Origin: Climacteris rufus
Taxonomy: Eukaryota > Chordata > Aves > Passeriformes > Climacteridae
Direction of reading: 5' to 3'
NCBI GenBank assembly: GCA_013398175.1
Contig: VZRZ01000387.1
Coordinates: 57,794-121,793 of the forward strand
Length of the DNA: 64,000 nt
Positions 37,819 to 52,000 of this stretch are shown here, one piece after another. Position numbers and translations under genes: made by a program. Within the stretch, counting starts at the first letter, position 1. The number at the start of each line of letters is the position of its first letter. Under the pieces are notes generated by a model. That model was not told where the DNA came from. It ran no database searches and saw only the letters and a list, made by a program, of their open reading frames with translations.

Positions 37819-40800
37819 CCCAAGGCTGCATTATTACTCAGCTTCAAAATGTTGACAGTTGGAAAAAGGCCTCTTCAGATATCACCCCCCGCCCACCCCA
37901 AGGGGTTTTTTTCCTCCTTAATAAATGCACTTTATTATTTAATCTGAAACAGTCAGAGGAAAGGCATATATTTAACTCAAGATACTCCATGGAAATAAAC
38001 CTTTAGAAAAAATAAAGCAAGATGCTTTAGACACTAAAAGATTCCACTCCTCCTAAAATAGTTCCAGATCCTTTGAAGATAATTTTAATGAAGTGTTTGA
38101 CACTTCAGTTGGCTTAAATAATCAGTCAGCTTCTGGAATTAATTTTTTTTTATTCTTTTACATAGTTTGAATCACTCTGAAAGTTTCCAACTGTAAACTG
38201 TAGCTTTGTTTTGTAACCATATAAATAACTGGGAATTGAAACCTTAATTTTATGGTAGTATGAATGGAGACACACTTGCTGTATGCTGCCTTCAGCACTT
38301 CTTCAGGTTTTTTTTTTCCATTTTTTTTTAACCTAGCCTGGTTGCCTGTGCCCTGCCTCTGCAGGTACATCAAGAGTTTGACTTTCTTGCAAAGTTTGTT
38401 TTCATATGTTACTGGTTACAAAGCATTCACTTGAGACCATATTTGTGTTAGGTTTTGCACTGTGTCTTTATTCTCCTGTTTATATAGCAAAATAACCTTT
38501 TGCCCCCAGTAGCAAAGTATATCTTGGCTTGAATTTTTATTTTTTTCACTTATCCTTTGCCCTCTTGATCTCTAGTATTAGGAAGGTTGCATTCTTTGCG
38601 ATTTCACCCTATTTTCCATTACTTGGTAGATTTTCCACTTACTCTTAGTATACACCTCCTGGTAGTTATTCATCCACTAGATCTGATGCCCCTTAACACA
38701 AGTCTTCTTAATTACTGAAAATGCAGTTTTGGTATTTATACCCTGGGTACCTCTGACCTGGAGAAGTTCCAGATCTGCTTCACATTCAAGTCTCTGACCT
38801 CCTTAATCCATCTGATTTTACTAATACAGTTTAACTGAGCTATCTGTTTTCATTGTAGAAATCTGTTGTGGAGTTTTTCTTTATATTTCCAGTTAATTTT
38901 AAACAGAGACTTCTTGTGATCCTTCTGTTCAAGGTCATATTCTATATTTAGATTTTCTATAATGTCCTTACTGCTCACCGAAAGCAAATCTAAATTTGCT
39001 TTTCTTATTGCATCAAATAGCTGAACAGGTCAGAGTTGCTGATTGTATCTGTCATCTTTAGCTCCTTAATGGTATGAGAAAAAGGTTTATCATTGTTAAT
39101 ATTATTACTCCTTGCTAATGATGTTGAACAAAATCTGTTGCTTTTATTTCACTGTAAAGTGCTGAAATTAGACTTCTGATGTAGTCTGGAAGAAATCAAT
39201 CTGGAACAGCTCATGATCATCTATTTGCTGAAATTTTCTGTGCTCAGTGTAACTATTCCAGCTTGCAGGTAGTGCCACTTCATTCTGGATCAACTAAGAA
39301 TCAGTAATATATGAAAAAAATAGATGATGATTCCTCTCCTTTGAGAAGCTGATGTGGGCTGTTGCCGTGTTTCACTGTCTGTGCTAAGGCTTATCACAAT
39401 TAAACCTTAAACAGGCAAAGGACTTCTCTCTTGAAGTTTTATGTGTGTTTTTCAGAGAAATCTTTCATCTGAAAAAATAAAGGTATTTCAGTACTACCTG
39501 ACTTAACTCTGCTCTTAAGGTTGATACTGGCAACATTCCCATCAACTGCTGATTTGGAAGGTGCTGACTAACCTAACCACTGCCAGGTAATCTCTTGTCT
39601 GTGACCTCAAGTCAGTTGAGATGTTGTGAGGTTGTAGAGATGAAATGACAGATTAGTCACAAGGTCCACTGAGATGGATTAAACCTTTGCAAAGAAGTTA
39701 GAAAATCTTGCCCCAGAATTTGCTTGTATTTCCATAGCCTAACGCTCAGAGATGATTTGAAATAGATGTCAGGTTTCTAAGAACCTCAGAAGATGATGTG
39801 GTCTACTGGTGCCTGCTAAACTTTGTTTGTCATACACTCATTAGAAGTGCATGGGAAGGTGGAGTCGTAATGTAACAAAAATAAGAACAGCACAGGTTCA
39901 AGGTGTATTACCCTTTGGTCAATACATACATGCAGATAGCTGCATCTGTTAAACATAGATTCTAGGAGGGATATTTGTTCCCCCATCATTCATTAAACCA
40001 AAGAAAGGTCAAAATATTTGAATAAAAGTCAGATATTTGAGGAGTGTTTCAGGGTCCAAAGCACAGGTATGCTTGTAATGTGGTTTTAGATTTCCTATGG
40101 TACCCGAGACACTGGTGGCAGCAAAGATGTGTGGTTTATGGAAGATCCACCCTGCTCTAGGGCAGCAGCTGAAAGCCAGACAAATACCTTATGATTTCTA
40201 AAATGCTCACACATGCCTAAGTTTAAGCACTTAAGTTCCTCTCCAGATAGCTCTGTGGGATCTAGGCTTTACCCATTGGTGTCATTGTTCTGTTGGACGT
40301 TCATCTGCTGAGTCCATTCACACAAATGACTGTGTGTGCAAAAGCTGTGCTTGCAAGCTTCATTTTCTGGTCATTTCCTCTCAAACAATAAGGTTTTCCA
40401 ATGCTCAGCTGTGAGTCCTTGCTTTCTGCCTGGCAGTCATTGTTCTTTCAAAGCAAGATCCTTCTCCAGAGCTCATTGGGGAAAATGGGAGACTATGATA
40501 AGGTAATTGATTCCTCTTTGCTGACCTTGACAGAAGGGGGAGGGATTAGAGATCTAAATTTTATTTTATTTTTGTAAGCTTCCTCAGGATAGAGGACTTT
40601 TTAATTTTTTTTTTTTTTATTTATTTTCTCCACTTCTCTCCCTGTCCCTCATGTTTTCCATTAGCCTTTTTTTCCCCTAGGTCAACATCCTGTCTCTGGT
40701 TACTCTATAAGGTATATCTGCCTAAGCCTGTGTAATCATTGAAGGGCAGAGTGTCCTGCAAGCTTAGCAGGCAGTGCTGTTTCTGGCTAGTGAGTCGTAG

Positions 40801-42010
40801 TTTGCAGACTGATCATGGTGCAGACCAATAAGATATTAAAGAACAGAGAGATTAAGGTGTATGGGGGGGAAAGGTTGCTGAGCAACAGAATGACATCAGC
40901 ATGGTTGCAATCTATTTTTACAGAAAGAAGGTTGCAGAAGACTGTAGAAAATATTTATTTTTTCAGAACCTTATTCATATTTGTGGGATGAGAGTGGCCT
41001 GAAGGGAGGAAAGGCTGTACAGACTGGGCTAGTAGCTGTGGCCTTGTAATTGCCTCGTTGTACAGGCAGGAGTTGGCAGCAGATTAAAACAGAACAGTCA
41101 AGTACAATGGTTATTCCACAGTTTTTGAGGGGAAAGGCCATGTCTATAACACACAAGCAGATAGTAGAGAAGCACAGCTGCAGGTAACATCCAGAAGTCA
41201 CTTTTCCCCCATGCATCAGATACGATTTTTTTTATTTCTTGACAAAGTTTAAAACATATGGATATAAATTTCCTTCAGCTGGCCAAAATAGCTGCCAAAT
41301 AAACTGTTCTGTGCCTGAGACAAAGGGATAAGCATTTTTTCCTTACTAGTCCCCTAGGAACAACTGTGCCACACATATACCCCACCCTCCCTCCGATTTT
41401 GTGTCCAGTGATCCCACAATTTATCACGCTTTTCTAAGGGGACAGTCAGAGGGAGTGTCAAGTCTAGCTGTCACAGTGTCAAGATCACAAGTTTGATTAG
41501 CTGGAGTCCTGAAATCAGAGTGAGCCATGACAGTTTATGGCTGCCTCAAATGAGGTTCGCTGATCTTTTTGGGAAGAGGTGCATTGCAAACAATTGACAT
41601 AGCCTATAACATCAAGATATTGATGATTTACCAACCATGATAGCATGTCTTTTGACTAGTTTGGCATCATACAGAGGAGCAAAATGGTAAGGTGGGCAGA
41701 AAGCAGAAAAATTTTTAAGCTGAAGCAGTTGTGGCATGAATTAAAAATAAATCTTTAATCTAAATTTGCTATATAAAGCTTTTTAAACTGCTTCAGGGGT
41801 TAGAGAGAATAACTTTGCACAGTGGGAACATCACTTTATCAAGCCTTTCATCACTAGAAACTGTACAAACAAGTTCCTGTCAAATTATTTCATAATTTTC
41901 AATTTGATATGATTCTACGAAAATGACATTAAAACCTTTTCCTGTGACCCATTAAAAAAAAAAAATTGTTGAGTTGTGGGATTTTCTTTATTGTTTCTTA
42001 TTCTTTAATT

Positions 42011-42030
42011 TTATAATAATAATAATAAAT
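42011..42030. repeat. AAT trinucleotide microsatellite
   Basis: About five AAT/ATA units in a row. Simple repeat. Confidence 0.75.
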
Positions 42031-42800
42031 ATAGACTTTCAAATCTCAGCTTTTGAGGTCTACAGCTCACATGAAAAGCTGAAAATGTTACTATCAGATT
42101 TTTTGGTTTCCAAATGCTTTTTTCTCTTTTTCTTGTCTTCTTTTTGAGCTCCTCATTACTGAGAAGGCTTTATGAAAAATTATGAGACACCAATTGTGAA
42201 CTCCATGCAAGATATATATACAATTTACTTAATGTTTAAAAAAACCCCCCATTTTATAGTTTGCCTGTGGCAAGTGCCCTCAATCAAATGAACCTATGTG
42301 AAACATTTCACATGCATTTTTAATGTACCTGAAATAGGAAGAATACTTATCTCTTGAGATGATTTTTGAATTTGTTTCCTCTGACTTAGTTTTTATGAAT
42401 GCCTTTTCAATATTAACACATTTAAGCAATATAATCCTACTCAATTACAACTTACTGTCCTTCCACACAAATGTGTAGTCCATCTCAGTTTTGCTGATTA
42501 TTATTTACTTTGGATCAAACAAAACGTCCTGTCAATTGTAGAGTTACTTTTTGTCATGGCATCCCATATAATTTATTTCCTTTCTTAAACAATATTTTTG
42601 TTAATTACTTTGACCTGCTATGGTGTGGATTTGTGCATTACTGTGTTTATGAGCCTGAGAACGTGTCTTTGCATGTGCATTTGGGAAATTGGACTCAGGT
42701 ACTAGTCCATTTGTTTCAAGTAACAATATTGTATATAAATCAACTGTAACACTCTTATTTTGTCTCTGGCCTAGCTGTTTTCTTTATATTCTAACATTTG

Positions 42801-42814
42801 CTGCCATCCAGTGG
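42801..42814 (-). promoter_or_regulatory. CTCF-like core motif
   Basis: The minus strand reads CCACTGGATGGCAG, fitting 13 of 14 positions of CCASYAGRKGGCRS (G instead of A at position 6). Same caution as for any isolated motif: one-mismatch hits are not rare. Confidence 0.35.
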
Positions 42815-44574
42815 TACACAGAGAAAGGCACACATACACAAACAAATGATAGAGTAACATAAATGGGGAGTGTTTAAATATGAAGAACGAAGAAACCAGT
42901 AGAAGTCTTGAGAAAACACAGGCGACTTGTTGCTAGTGTGAGCAGTGTGGTGTGCATCTCTTTCTCACAGATATCAAAACAGAGGCCTGTGTATCACAGC
43001 AAGAATTAAGCAAAGTTTTATGTAGTTCCACTGAAGGTACTAAGGAATACTGAGGTTTGGATTTTTTTTTAAATTGGGAATTCTTCTTTAAAGAAGGAAA
43101 AAAAGCTCAAACACTTTTCCTCCTTACTGCTTAGCTATTACAGTGAACATTTCTTTAAGAGCTGTCAGGTGCCAGATGCTTGAAAAATTTGTTCATAGTG
43201 CTATAAAGAAGGAAGCTTCAAGCAAAAGCTGCTTATCAGGAAAGCTGGGTTATACTGGTTTGATCTGCAGTGATGAGGAAAACCTAGAGCCAGTTTTTGT
43301 GACAAACAGAGAAAAAAGGTAATGACGTGCTTTAGATTAGCTGGTATCTTACTGGCTCATGTACTTGCATTGACTGTGTAAGATCCAGCAGACATGTCAG
43401 ACACTCATCTGGGTTTTTTGTTACCTTTGAGAGTTAGATGGGTATTCTTAAGATGGAGAATAGAAACATTTTCATATTGTTCTTAGCAATAAAGTTCACC
43501 CAGAATCTGAGACATGTTCCTGATGAACGGTTTGGGTCTTTTTTGTGGAGGGCCTTGGTTTCAACAAATCTGCATAGTCTAATGGCAGACCTTCAGATCA
43601 GCTGTAAAGGTAGTGTCTATATTCCTTTACAAAAACATGTATGTGGCACTTATCATTTGAGACAGAGAAAACCTTGGAGAAAGACTCACATGGCTCTTCC
43701 TTTTCTACCTTTGCTCACTTGCTCCCTGTTTGCACCTTCTGAGAGTCCAGCCTTCAGTCTGATAGCTGGGACCAGCCTGGACAGGGCTTCCAGGCATTTC
43801 TTGCATACTACAGAGATAGGCACTCTTCCTAGCTTCTGGGTCATCTTATAAATCAGTTAGCATTCCCCAGTCCTGTAAAGCATTTTGAGACTAATTAATA
43901 GGTGGATTAAAATGGGTTCACACTGAATGACTTTATATATATATAAGTGAGATCAAAGGTTTCTGGAGGTTGAGGAAAAATCCAAAATGCACAAAATAGT
44001 ACTGTTCTTAATTTAGGTATTGAAGGTGACAGTTTGTTGCCTTTCCTAGGGCAGACATACTCAGTTACATACAGGACAATGAAATATTGTAGAACTGGAC
44101 CTAAGAGTATGAGGAAATGCAGCTAAGTTTGAGTCTAGAACTGCTTGGCTCTACCTCAAAGTTTATACTACTTGACACTGGTATTTTCTGATAAGATTTG
44201 TCCTCTTAAACTGCTTGGCAAACCAGTTTTTTCTTATTGCTCTTTCCTTCTTGCCTTTTCAAAGAGCGAGAGATTGTGAGAGGTTTCAGGTTTTTTTTGT
44301 GAAGTAGGAGGCATTCATATTTCCCCTTCTCCACCAAGAAATGAGAACTGAAAACGAAGTTATTCTCTAGTGAGCACTGTTCCAGGTCCTTGTTGCTTCT
44401 AAGCTTCATGTGAAGTTGGCTGACGTGACTGGAAAAGATTTGGTCTTTCCATTCTTCTAGGGGAGAAGGATGGAGAACAGAACTGACACGTTAACATGGA
44501 AATATTAACAGTCCAGCAGAAGACCCAAGGCAGTGATACAGTGTGCCAGCTCTCTAAGCAGAGAGATGGGAAAA

Positions 44575-45860
44575 AGCATTCCAGAAGCAAATCCCCCTGG
44601 AAACCATTTTGAAATATATTAAGGATGAGGAGGTGATTTGGAATAGTTAGCATGGATTTATGAAAGGTAAATCATGTTTGACCAGCTGGATAAGTTTCTG
44701 GGTTGAGATGACTGGCTCAGTGGATGTGGTTAGAGGAGTGATGATGCTTATCTTGATTTTAACAAGGATGTTGAAACTGTCTCTTCTAACATCCTCATTG
44801 ACAAGCTGATGAAGTACAAGCTAGATAAGTGGACAGTGAGGTGGACTGAAAACTGACTGATTTGCTGAGCTGATGGGTTGTGACCAGTGGGATGAAGTTC
44901 AACTGGAGTTCAGTCACCAGGATTGACACTGAGCACTATTTAACATCTTCATTAATGACCTGAATGACAGGACAGAGTGTATCTTCAAGAAGTCTGCAAA
45001 TGATACAGAACTAGGAGGAGTGGTTGATGCATTTGATGACTGTGCTGGAATTCAGATAGCCTGGAGAAAAGGGCTGACAGTAATCTCATGAAACTTGACA
45101 AAGGCACATGCAAAAGTTTGATCCTGTAAGGAAAGAGCTCCCATGCATCAGCACATGCTGGGAGCTGAATGGTCAGGAAATGGCTTTGCAGAAACAGACC
45201 TGTGTCTTGTGGTGAATAGCAAGGTAGACATGAGTAAGCAAGGCACACTTGTGGCAAAGTCAGCCAACAGTCTCCTGGGCTGCATCAGGGAAAGCAGTAT
45301 CAGTAGACAGGTGAAGGTGATCCTTCCCCTCTGCTCAGCACTGGTGAGACATATCTGGAGTACCAAGTACAGTTCTGAGCTTGCCTCAGAGGCAAGAGGT
45401 GTGGACATGCTGGGGGTGAGTCCAGCAAGGGGTCATACAGGTGGTTAAGGACTCGCTTGGGGCATTTGATGTCTGAGGAGAGGCAAAGAGTGCTGGGACT
45501 GTTCAGCCTACAGAGGAGAAGAATTGGGCTATCCAGTCAATGTTTATACATTCCTGAGTGGACTAAAGAAGGTAGAGCCAGATTCTTCTCAGTGGTGCCC
45601 ACCAACAGTATAAGAGGCAATGGGCACAAACCAAAAGACAGGAACTGTTTAAACATAAGAAAAAGTATTTTTCAAGCTTAAGGGTGATTGAACACTGATA
45701 CATGTTGCCCAGAGAGACTGTGGAGTCTCCAACCCTGGACATATAAAAACCTCAACTAGACACACCCCTGAGCAACCTGCTGTAGCTACCCTGCTTGAGC
45801 AGCAGGTGTTGGACTGGATGATCTCCAGAGGTCCTCTCTCACCACCAAGATTCTGTGACT
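44575..45860 (+). mobile_element. CR1 LINE, longest copy, plus strand
   Basis: The sequence follows the CR1 reverse-transcriptase region. It starts with the 'agcatggatttatgaaaggtaaatcatg' type block (about 44650-44677), then 'atcttcattaatgacctgaatg' (44946-44967) before the palm motif C area. The frame at 45143-45448 reads SANSLLGCIRESS and VILPLCSALVRHIWSTKY, typical CR1 C-terminal residues. The 3' UTR block 'cccagagagactgtggagtctcc' (45709-45731) leads to an end near 'attctgtgactgctg' (45850-45864). Many stops and indels mark an old, inactive, 5'-truncated copy. Its left edge is approximate. Confidence 0.9.
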
Positions 45861-46149
45861 GCTGAGCTGCGGGAAAATGCAGCTAGACTACCTTTCTCCA
45901 AGGAAGAAAAAAAAAAGTGAGGGATTTTATGCTGTCGAAGGCACTAGATATGAGGCTGTTAAGAAACAGAGACTCTTGTTTGATGGTAGAATTTGCTTTA
46001 AACAGTGTCATTTCATCCTTAAGCACATCTTACTTTTTTGTGCTTGCTGCAGGCTTTTCCTGCCACTTTAGTAAAGCAGAACCCACAGATCTCCCTCAGA
46101 TCAGCAGCTCAGAGGGCTTCATGAGTTTGGTAGAAAGAGGATGCTTAAA

Positions 46150-46174
46150 ATATTAGCATGAAGAATGCTAATAT
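46150..46174. repeat. Perfect 10-bp stem-loop
   Basis: ATATTAGCAT (46150-46159) and ATGCTAATAT (46165-46174) are exact reverse complements around the 5-base loop GAAGA. It lies 290 bases beyond the CR1 3' end. One such hairpin is about what chance would give in this window (roughly 0.6), so function is not implied. Confidence 0.6.
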
Positions 46175-46259
46175 ATCCTGCCACTTGTTCAAGGGTAATT
46201 TTTTGTTATTATTGCAATAGATTAAAAGTGGGAAAGACTAATAGTCTGTGTCCAGGGAA

Positions 46260-46690
46260 TGTGTGAAAAAGACTGGGGATCCCTGGAAACAGGGCCTGAT
46301 GTCAGTAGGCACCACCAGGCCTGACTGTTCCTGCCCAGACCCCTGGGGCCGTCAGTCCCTGTCCCAGTGAAGCTGCAGCAGGGCCCATCTGCAGCTCCCC
46401 ACAGCCCTGCCCAGCCTCAGCCCCATGGCTTGTCCTGACCTCAGCCCAGCCCCAGCCACCTGTGCCTGGATGGGGTGGTGGGGCAGGCCCTGGTAGACAG
46501 ACCCTGCCCTGGCAAATCCCCAGGGGCAGCCCCCATCACCCACCTCCCAGGGCCCTAGTAATTGCTCTGCCACCTTTCTAGAGGTGTTCTGAGGCTGTTT
46601 GTTAGTGTTGTGTTTGTTTAAAGTTAATGCCTCCCCAAGGTTTTTCTGGGACCCAGGTCCTGGCCAGAGCTCTGGCAGGCAGGGCAATAC
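46260..46690. repeat. GC-rich, CpG-poor unassigned block
   Basis: About 430 bases of markedly GC-rich sequence with repeated CAGCCCC/CCCAG-type words sit abruptly in AT-rich surroundings. CG dinucleotides are nearly absent (one near 46349), so it is not an active CpG island. Abrupt edges and old CpG loss suggest an inserted element, for instance the 5' part of a CR1 or a solo LTR, or a decayed minisatellite. I cannot identify it. A 114-codon minus-strand frame (46352-46696) reflects composition and has no domain I know. Confidence 0.45.
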
Positions 46691-49015
46691 TGGCACCCTT
46701 TGTCACAGCAGAGTCCTTGGGTGAAAACTTCTAAACTTTGCCAGTGTTTCATTGACTTTGAAAGACACTGGTGCTGGAATCAAATTAGCAAATGTAATGT
46801 GGGTACCTGGAGAACTCTGTTTCTTTTATTTCTGTGACAGAACCTTGCTATTAAAATAGCATAATAGATGTGCACTAGGTAGTGCATTAGGAGAAAAAAC
46901 AATGGGTAACTAACTTCTGAAAGGCTATAGATAGTGCATTAAATGGTGACTTTTTTTCTTGCTAACTTGGGTATCTTGTCATATGTTAATTAAATGCCTG
47001 GAAAAATCTTTAGGAGATAATAAGAAGATAATAGTGCATAGACTTTAATGTAAATTGGAAGCATTGCGCTGTATATCTTCTGTCTTACTTTTAAAGCTCA
47101 GTAAGAATTCTTAGCTCGAACAATTGATCTTAATGTACTAAAAAGTAAGACAATTTAAAAGTAAATTAGAGAGTTGAAAAGCAAACTTTCTGAATTCAAG
47201 AGATTTAGTCTGTCTTCATTGTTTGAACTCCCCATTTCCCAGTTGTTTATATATCATTTCAGAGTTTATATAAAGGCAATCCTTGTCCTAGCTCATCTTG
47301 TCCCACTGGGAAAAATCAGATCTCTTATGCATTTCTTTGTTCCTTTTTCATGCCCCTTTTCCCTTCTCTTTCGGAAGTCTGCTTCCTGTGGTTTTGGTCA
47401 TGAGTGTAAAACTATAGTCTATGTGCATTCATGCAAAGGCATTGGAAGGATGTCTGCCATGGCCGTAATGAACTGAATTCTGCTATCCTTGGCACAGAAG
47501 ATGAGAGACAGACACAGCTTCTGATTATCCTCATGGCCGTGCTGGCCGGGGTCTGTCATTGTAAAGGCCGATACTTGCATTCCAGCAGGGCATGGTCCTG
47601 TGAACCACACAGAGGAAACTCACCACTCATCTTTGTCCTCTGCAACACTAATTGAAGAGAGTGTGCTTTGCTTTAGGAGGGATACTGGGCAAAGCTCTGC
47701 TGCCCCATCACTATAGTCTTATTTTGTAAGACTGGATAGTTGTTTACATTAGATCTAGATAATAAAAAGATGTTTGGAGTGCCTGCACTGTCTGGCCAAT
47801 ATATTTATCGTGTAAGTTCCTGAACACCCTGATGCTCTTGCTATTTTAACATCTTCTGTGGTTCTCTGAAATCCTACAGCAGAAGAATACGTTTCTTAAA
47901 ACACAGGGCAAATAGGAGCTTCTTTTACTTGATTTCTGAAAGCACTTAATTTCTTTCTTTTCCTTTCTTCCTTCTTCCCTTGTTCCTGGAAAGGGAGACT
48001 TGACACTGTTTTCCCAGCTGTTCAAAACATTAAGTTTAGAAGGTAGTTCTGGCTTTTCATTCTAGCTGCAGGTGTCCTCAGTTAGAAGGGACACAGCTAG
48101 TGGCCTCCAGGATGCTTCTTCATAGGTAGTGATTTATGCAGTGTATGGAAATGGCCCACTTGAAATCCCAAACATTTTCCAGAGTGGTTCAATGTGCTGT
48201 CATTTACTGTATCAAAAGTTAAAATTTATTTCCATGATGTCCAGGGAGTGTTGCAACTTGGATCAGAAAACAGGGATCCCGTTTTTCCTGTGTTATAGGA
48301 CAATTATTTTCTGCAACAGTTTCTATCTGATAAATGTTTGCTGGTTTTGCCTGGTTTTGGCTTATAAATGAAGTAAAATTGATGCTCTCTTCAGTTTGGA
48401 AGATAGTGTTCACAGGAGCTGCTTTATTCTGTACAGTTGCAGTGGTGGCTGCAGCCAAAGAAAGACTTAAATTTTACCAGATTTTCCCATTTATCCACAA
48501 ATCTCTCCAAAGGTGCTGGTGCAGACTTGTCTGAGACTTTGGGATTGTGGCTTAAAGGAATGTGCAGCTCAGCAAGGGAGGCTTGTTCTCATTACAGGTT
48601 TGTGAGAAACTGTGTTGTTTTTGCATACAACGAGCAAGTAATTATGATTTGTATGTTCACTTTGCAATCAAGATGTTATATTGGTGAAAACACCAACTTT
48701 GGTAATACCAAGCAGGGGCTCTGTGTAGGCAGTTAAAAGAGTAAGTCACATCTGTTTTTCAGAAAACTGTACTTTAGGAGCTAAGAATACTTCATTTTGA
48801 TGTGCAGAGATTTTTGTCTCATTTAAAAAATATCTAACCATTAAAATAAGAAATTAGAGTTTTCTGAAATTAATCCAGGATCACATTCATCTTTTCCTTT
48901 CCAGCTTGGTCATCAGCCATACTGTGATACTTAAGACAGCCTGAGCTCCCCTAGTGCACACATACCTGGCAACTCAGTTCAGGACATCTTTGTGTGCACA
49001 AGTAACAGTTTTCCT

Positions 49016-49041
49016 AAAAAAAAAAAAATAAAAAAAAAAAA
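49016..49041. repeat. A-rich run (A13-T-A12)
   Basis: Two A-runs separated by a single T. It could be the tail of a retrocopy, but no retroposed sequence is recognisable upstream. Confidence 0.8.
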
Positions 49042-52000
49042 TCACTGAGAGTATATATTAGTATATATTTTTTCTTCCTTTCCTGGCATTTAAATAATCT
49101 TGTCATAAGATCTATGGGCCCACTCTTTGAACTGTGGGTTTGTTATGAATTTCATTGTTTTTAGCCAAATAGCTTTGTGTTAGAAATTGTAGCAGACAGA
49201 AAGGCAGGTAGGAGCAACAGATCCCCAATCTGTATTGCTCTTTTGGATCTTCTGTGCTGTTTTTACCTCACTGATAGATAACAAAATTATAGCTCAGATT
49301 GTATAGCTATGTAGCATTTTCCCTTAAAACAATGGACATAAAACGGGACAAGTTAAATTTCATTATTTCTTTTTTCAGAAAATTCTCTTTCTACCTGGAT
49401 GAATTTAACTGGTTGTGTTCTTAATTTATGGGAACCACATGAAAGGTCAATTCATTGCAACACAGGTCTTTGGAGTAGTAAATATCCCAAACTAAAGATA
49501 TGTGGAAATAATTAAAAAACCAAAACAAAATAAAAAACCCCATCTTACCAATGAAGTTGTTAGGATTAGGTGATACTTTGGCAGGACTACAAAGTGTTCA
49601 GCTCCTCAATGTGTCTCAAGTGTTACAGTGAATAAGCAGCACTGGCATTTATAAAGAGGAAAACAAATAAGTAGCACTAGCAGCAGAGGTGGCTTCTGTG
49701 GTAATAGCTTGTTTGTGAAGAGGTGTTGTCCATCTGTATTTTGTGACTCTGCAATGTATAGCTAAATATACAGGCAAATTCTGTATCCTGTCCAGGTAAG
49801 CCACATTCTCCTTATATATCTTCTGAAGATATGGACATCTTAGACATTCACAGTGGATTCTGATGGTCTGAGAACCTTAAGCATGTACATTGTCTGTGAA
49901 AAATCTACAGGCAATTCACCTATAGAATAGGAGCAGCTGTAAAAAGAAAAGATTACTTCTGTTTAGTGCCAGTAAATTTCTGGTTTGACTTACAGGTTGA
50001 TCCTGAACACTACTGAGTTTTGCAACATATTGTTTTTAGAAATTATGTTTAATAGATGCAGAGAGTTTTATGAGTTGTCTTCTGTCACAAGGGTCATGAT
50101 TTTTATAACTATTTTTAGAAATGTATATACAGATCTGAGTTGAGGCTATTGAAGAATATCAGTTTTATACCTGCTAATAGCAGGGTCTTCAAAGTCCATT
50201 GAAACAGCTTTTTTTAACTTTTAAATTTGTAGCATCACATCAACAAGTATACTTAACTATTAGTTAATGTTTCATGTATTCATAGCAGTGGCTTTAAATG
50301 ACAGAACCAGCAGAAAGAACTTCAGACTTAAGAAATATTTGAGTATACATATTATATATAAGAGGGGACATTACTTGGTTTATGCTGACAGTCTCTAGGG
50401 GCCCCATATGGGATCAGGATACTGTTGTGCTGGTGGGTTTGGAGCTGTGAAAGTCTGTACCATTCTATAACTGTTGTGTTTTTATACTGTTTGAAAAATA
50501 CCGAGTTAAAAAAAAATCAACAGTTCCCAGAATATTCAAAGCATGCCTTTCAAAAAAGGGGTATTCCCATCATTGTCTTTCCCACGCTTTTGGTGTTTTA
50601 CTACTTTCTTAAAATTGAATCAATTTGTGGAAATATGTTATATCAGCTTTTTGTAAGTGGCTGATACCCAAAATGCATAGGTAGAAATGGCAGCGAAGTC
50701 TGAGCAGATGATGAGTGACATCAATTGACATATCACCCTACAACAAAAGAAGGGAGATGAATCCAGCTAGTTGGGGAAAGTACTGTTTCCTAAGAGTTTG
50801 CCAGGAGTTTTCTCACTTTGTCCCCTTTGTCCCCTCTTTTCTTAGAAGTAAGTTTTTATTTTCTGAAACAGGAGAATTGACCAAGTACTTCACTTTTCTG
50901 TCTTTCACTCCAATTCAGCAGATGAGATAATAACTTAGATGTACTGTATCCCTCAAGTGTCATGTACAAATAAATGTATTAGCTCTATTTAGTCATGATA
51001 TCCCAAATGAGAGATGCTAACTCATGTAGCAGTGAATTCAGCACAGGGTTTTACCCGCCCATCTTTAGCTCCTTCCAAAAGTAGTATGAATATGTACAAA
51101 CACCTTAAGGAACCTTGGGCTGAAAGGTGCAGCAACTTCTTTAACCAAGAGTACCATTTGCATCAGCATAGAAATTGGAGCCTCACAATGTTAATTTTGC
51201 TACTTCCTGCTGTTTTTAACTGTTCCATTTGCACAAAATCCCATTCAGACTTCTTAACCGTATTGTGAATTTCTCCAGAGGGAATACAGGAATTATGTTG
51301 TGGTCACTTATATAGTGGTTCGGTTGTTTTTGCTTCCTGGACTCTGCTGTGCATTACTTGGGAATTAGTCAAGGGTATGTTCTCTTCTGAAATTATATTA
51401 AGAAATTACTTTTCCAAGACAAAGTCATTTGGCATACTACAGGGTTTGTTTCTGCCAAAGTATAGCTGGGTATGTCAGTAAACTCCATTTCTTTTGAGGT
51501 TACTCTGCTATTACAATTGTTCTAGGAAGTTTGTTAGCATTTAAATAAGTCTTCCCAAAGGACTGGTTATCCCAAAAGCAAAGATTGTTCTGGTCAAGAA
51601 ACGCTCTTTCTAAGGAACCTTTACTTCTGCTGTGGGTCTCTTATTTGGGTAGTAGTTCTTCCATGTTAACGTTTTATCAGAGCCGAAAGGAACACCAGGT
51701 GCTGCTGGACACAAGACAACGGCCCTGGCTCCATTTTAGTGGAACTGATGGTCCTCAAAGAGTTGGAAACCTGCTGGCAGGGTGATCCAAAATTTTAGAT
51801 TGTGCTCCAAAACAATGTACTTGTTGCTTCGTCCTCAGCTGCTGAATTCTCTGCTACTGCCAGTCTCATCTGGCAAGGAACAGGGCCGCACACATAAACA
51901 TTTCATTCAATGGTCATCACCTTCCCCAACCATGATTTTGAGAGTGCAAGTATATTTAAGAATAGCCCTTGTCTAATGCCAGAGCTGAGGAGTGTGACCC

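Larger units (their letters stand above)
37071..44574. other. Gene-poor DNA with a regulatory-looking start
   Basis: Besides the X-box at 37805-37818 and a CTCF-like motif at 42801-42814 I see no gene. Noted: a C-rich patch (37886-37900), T-runs near 38311 and 40606-40619, an AAT trinucleotide run (42011-42030) and a TA run (43933-43945). A T-rich stretch at 38480-39070 contains a 9-bp hairpin (38981-39002) and a short open frame on the minus strand, neither beyond chance. Confidence 0.5.

Noticed and set aside
38480..39070. T-rich stretch whose minus strand has a short open frame (about 60 codons) and a 9-bp hairpin
   Set aside because: One frame of this size and one 9-bp stem are within chance expectation, and no known element was recognised.
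43438..43851. 137-codon plus-strand frame
   Set aside because: No domain or codon-bias signal. Ordinary length for chance.
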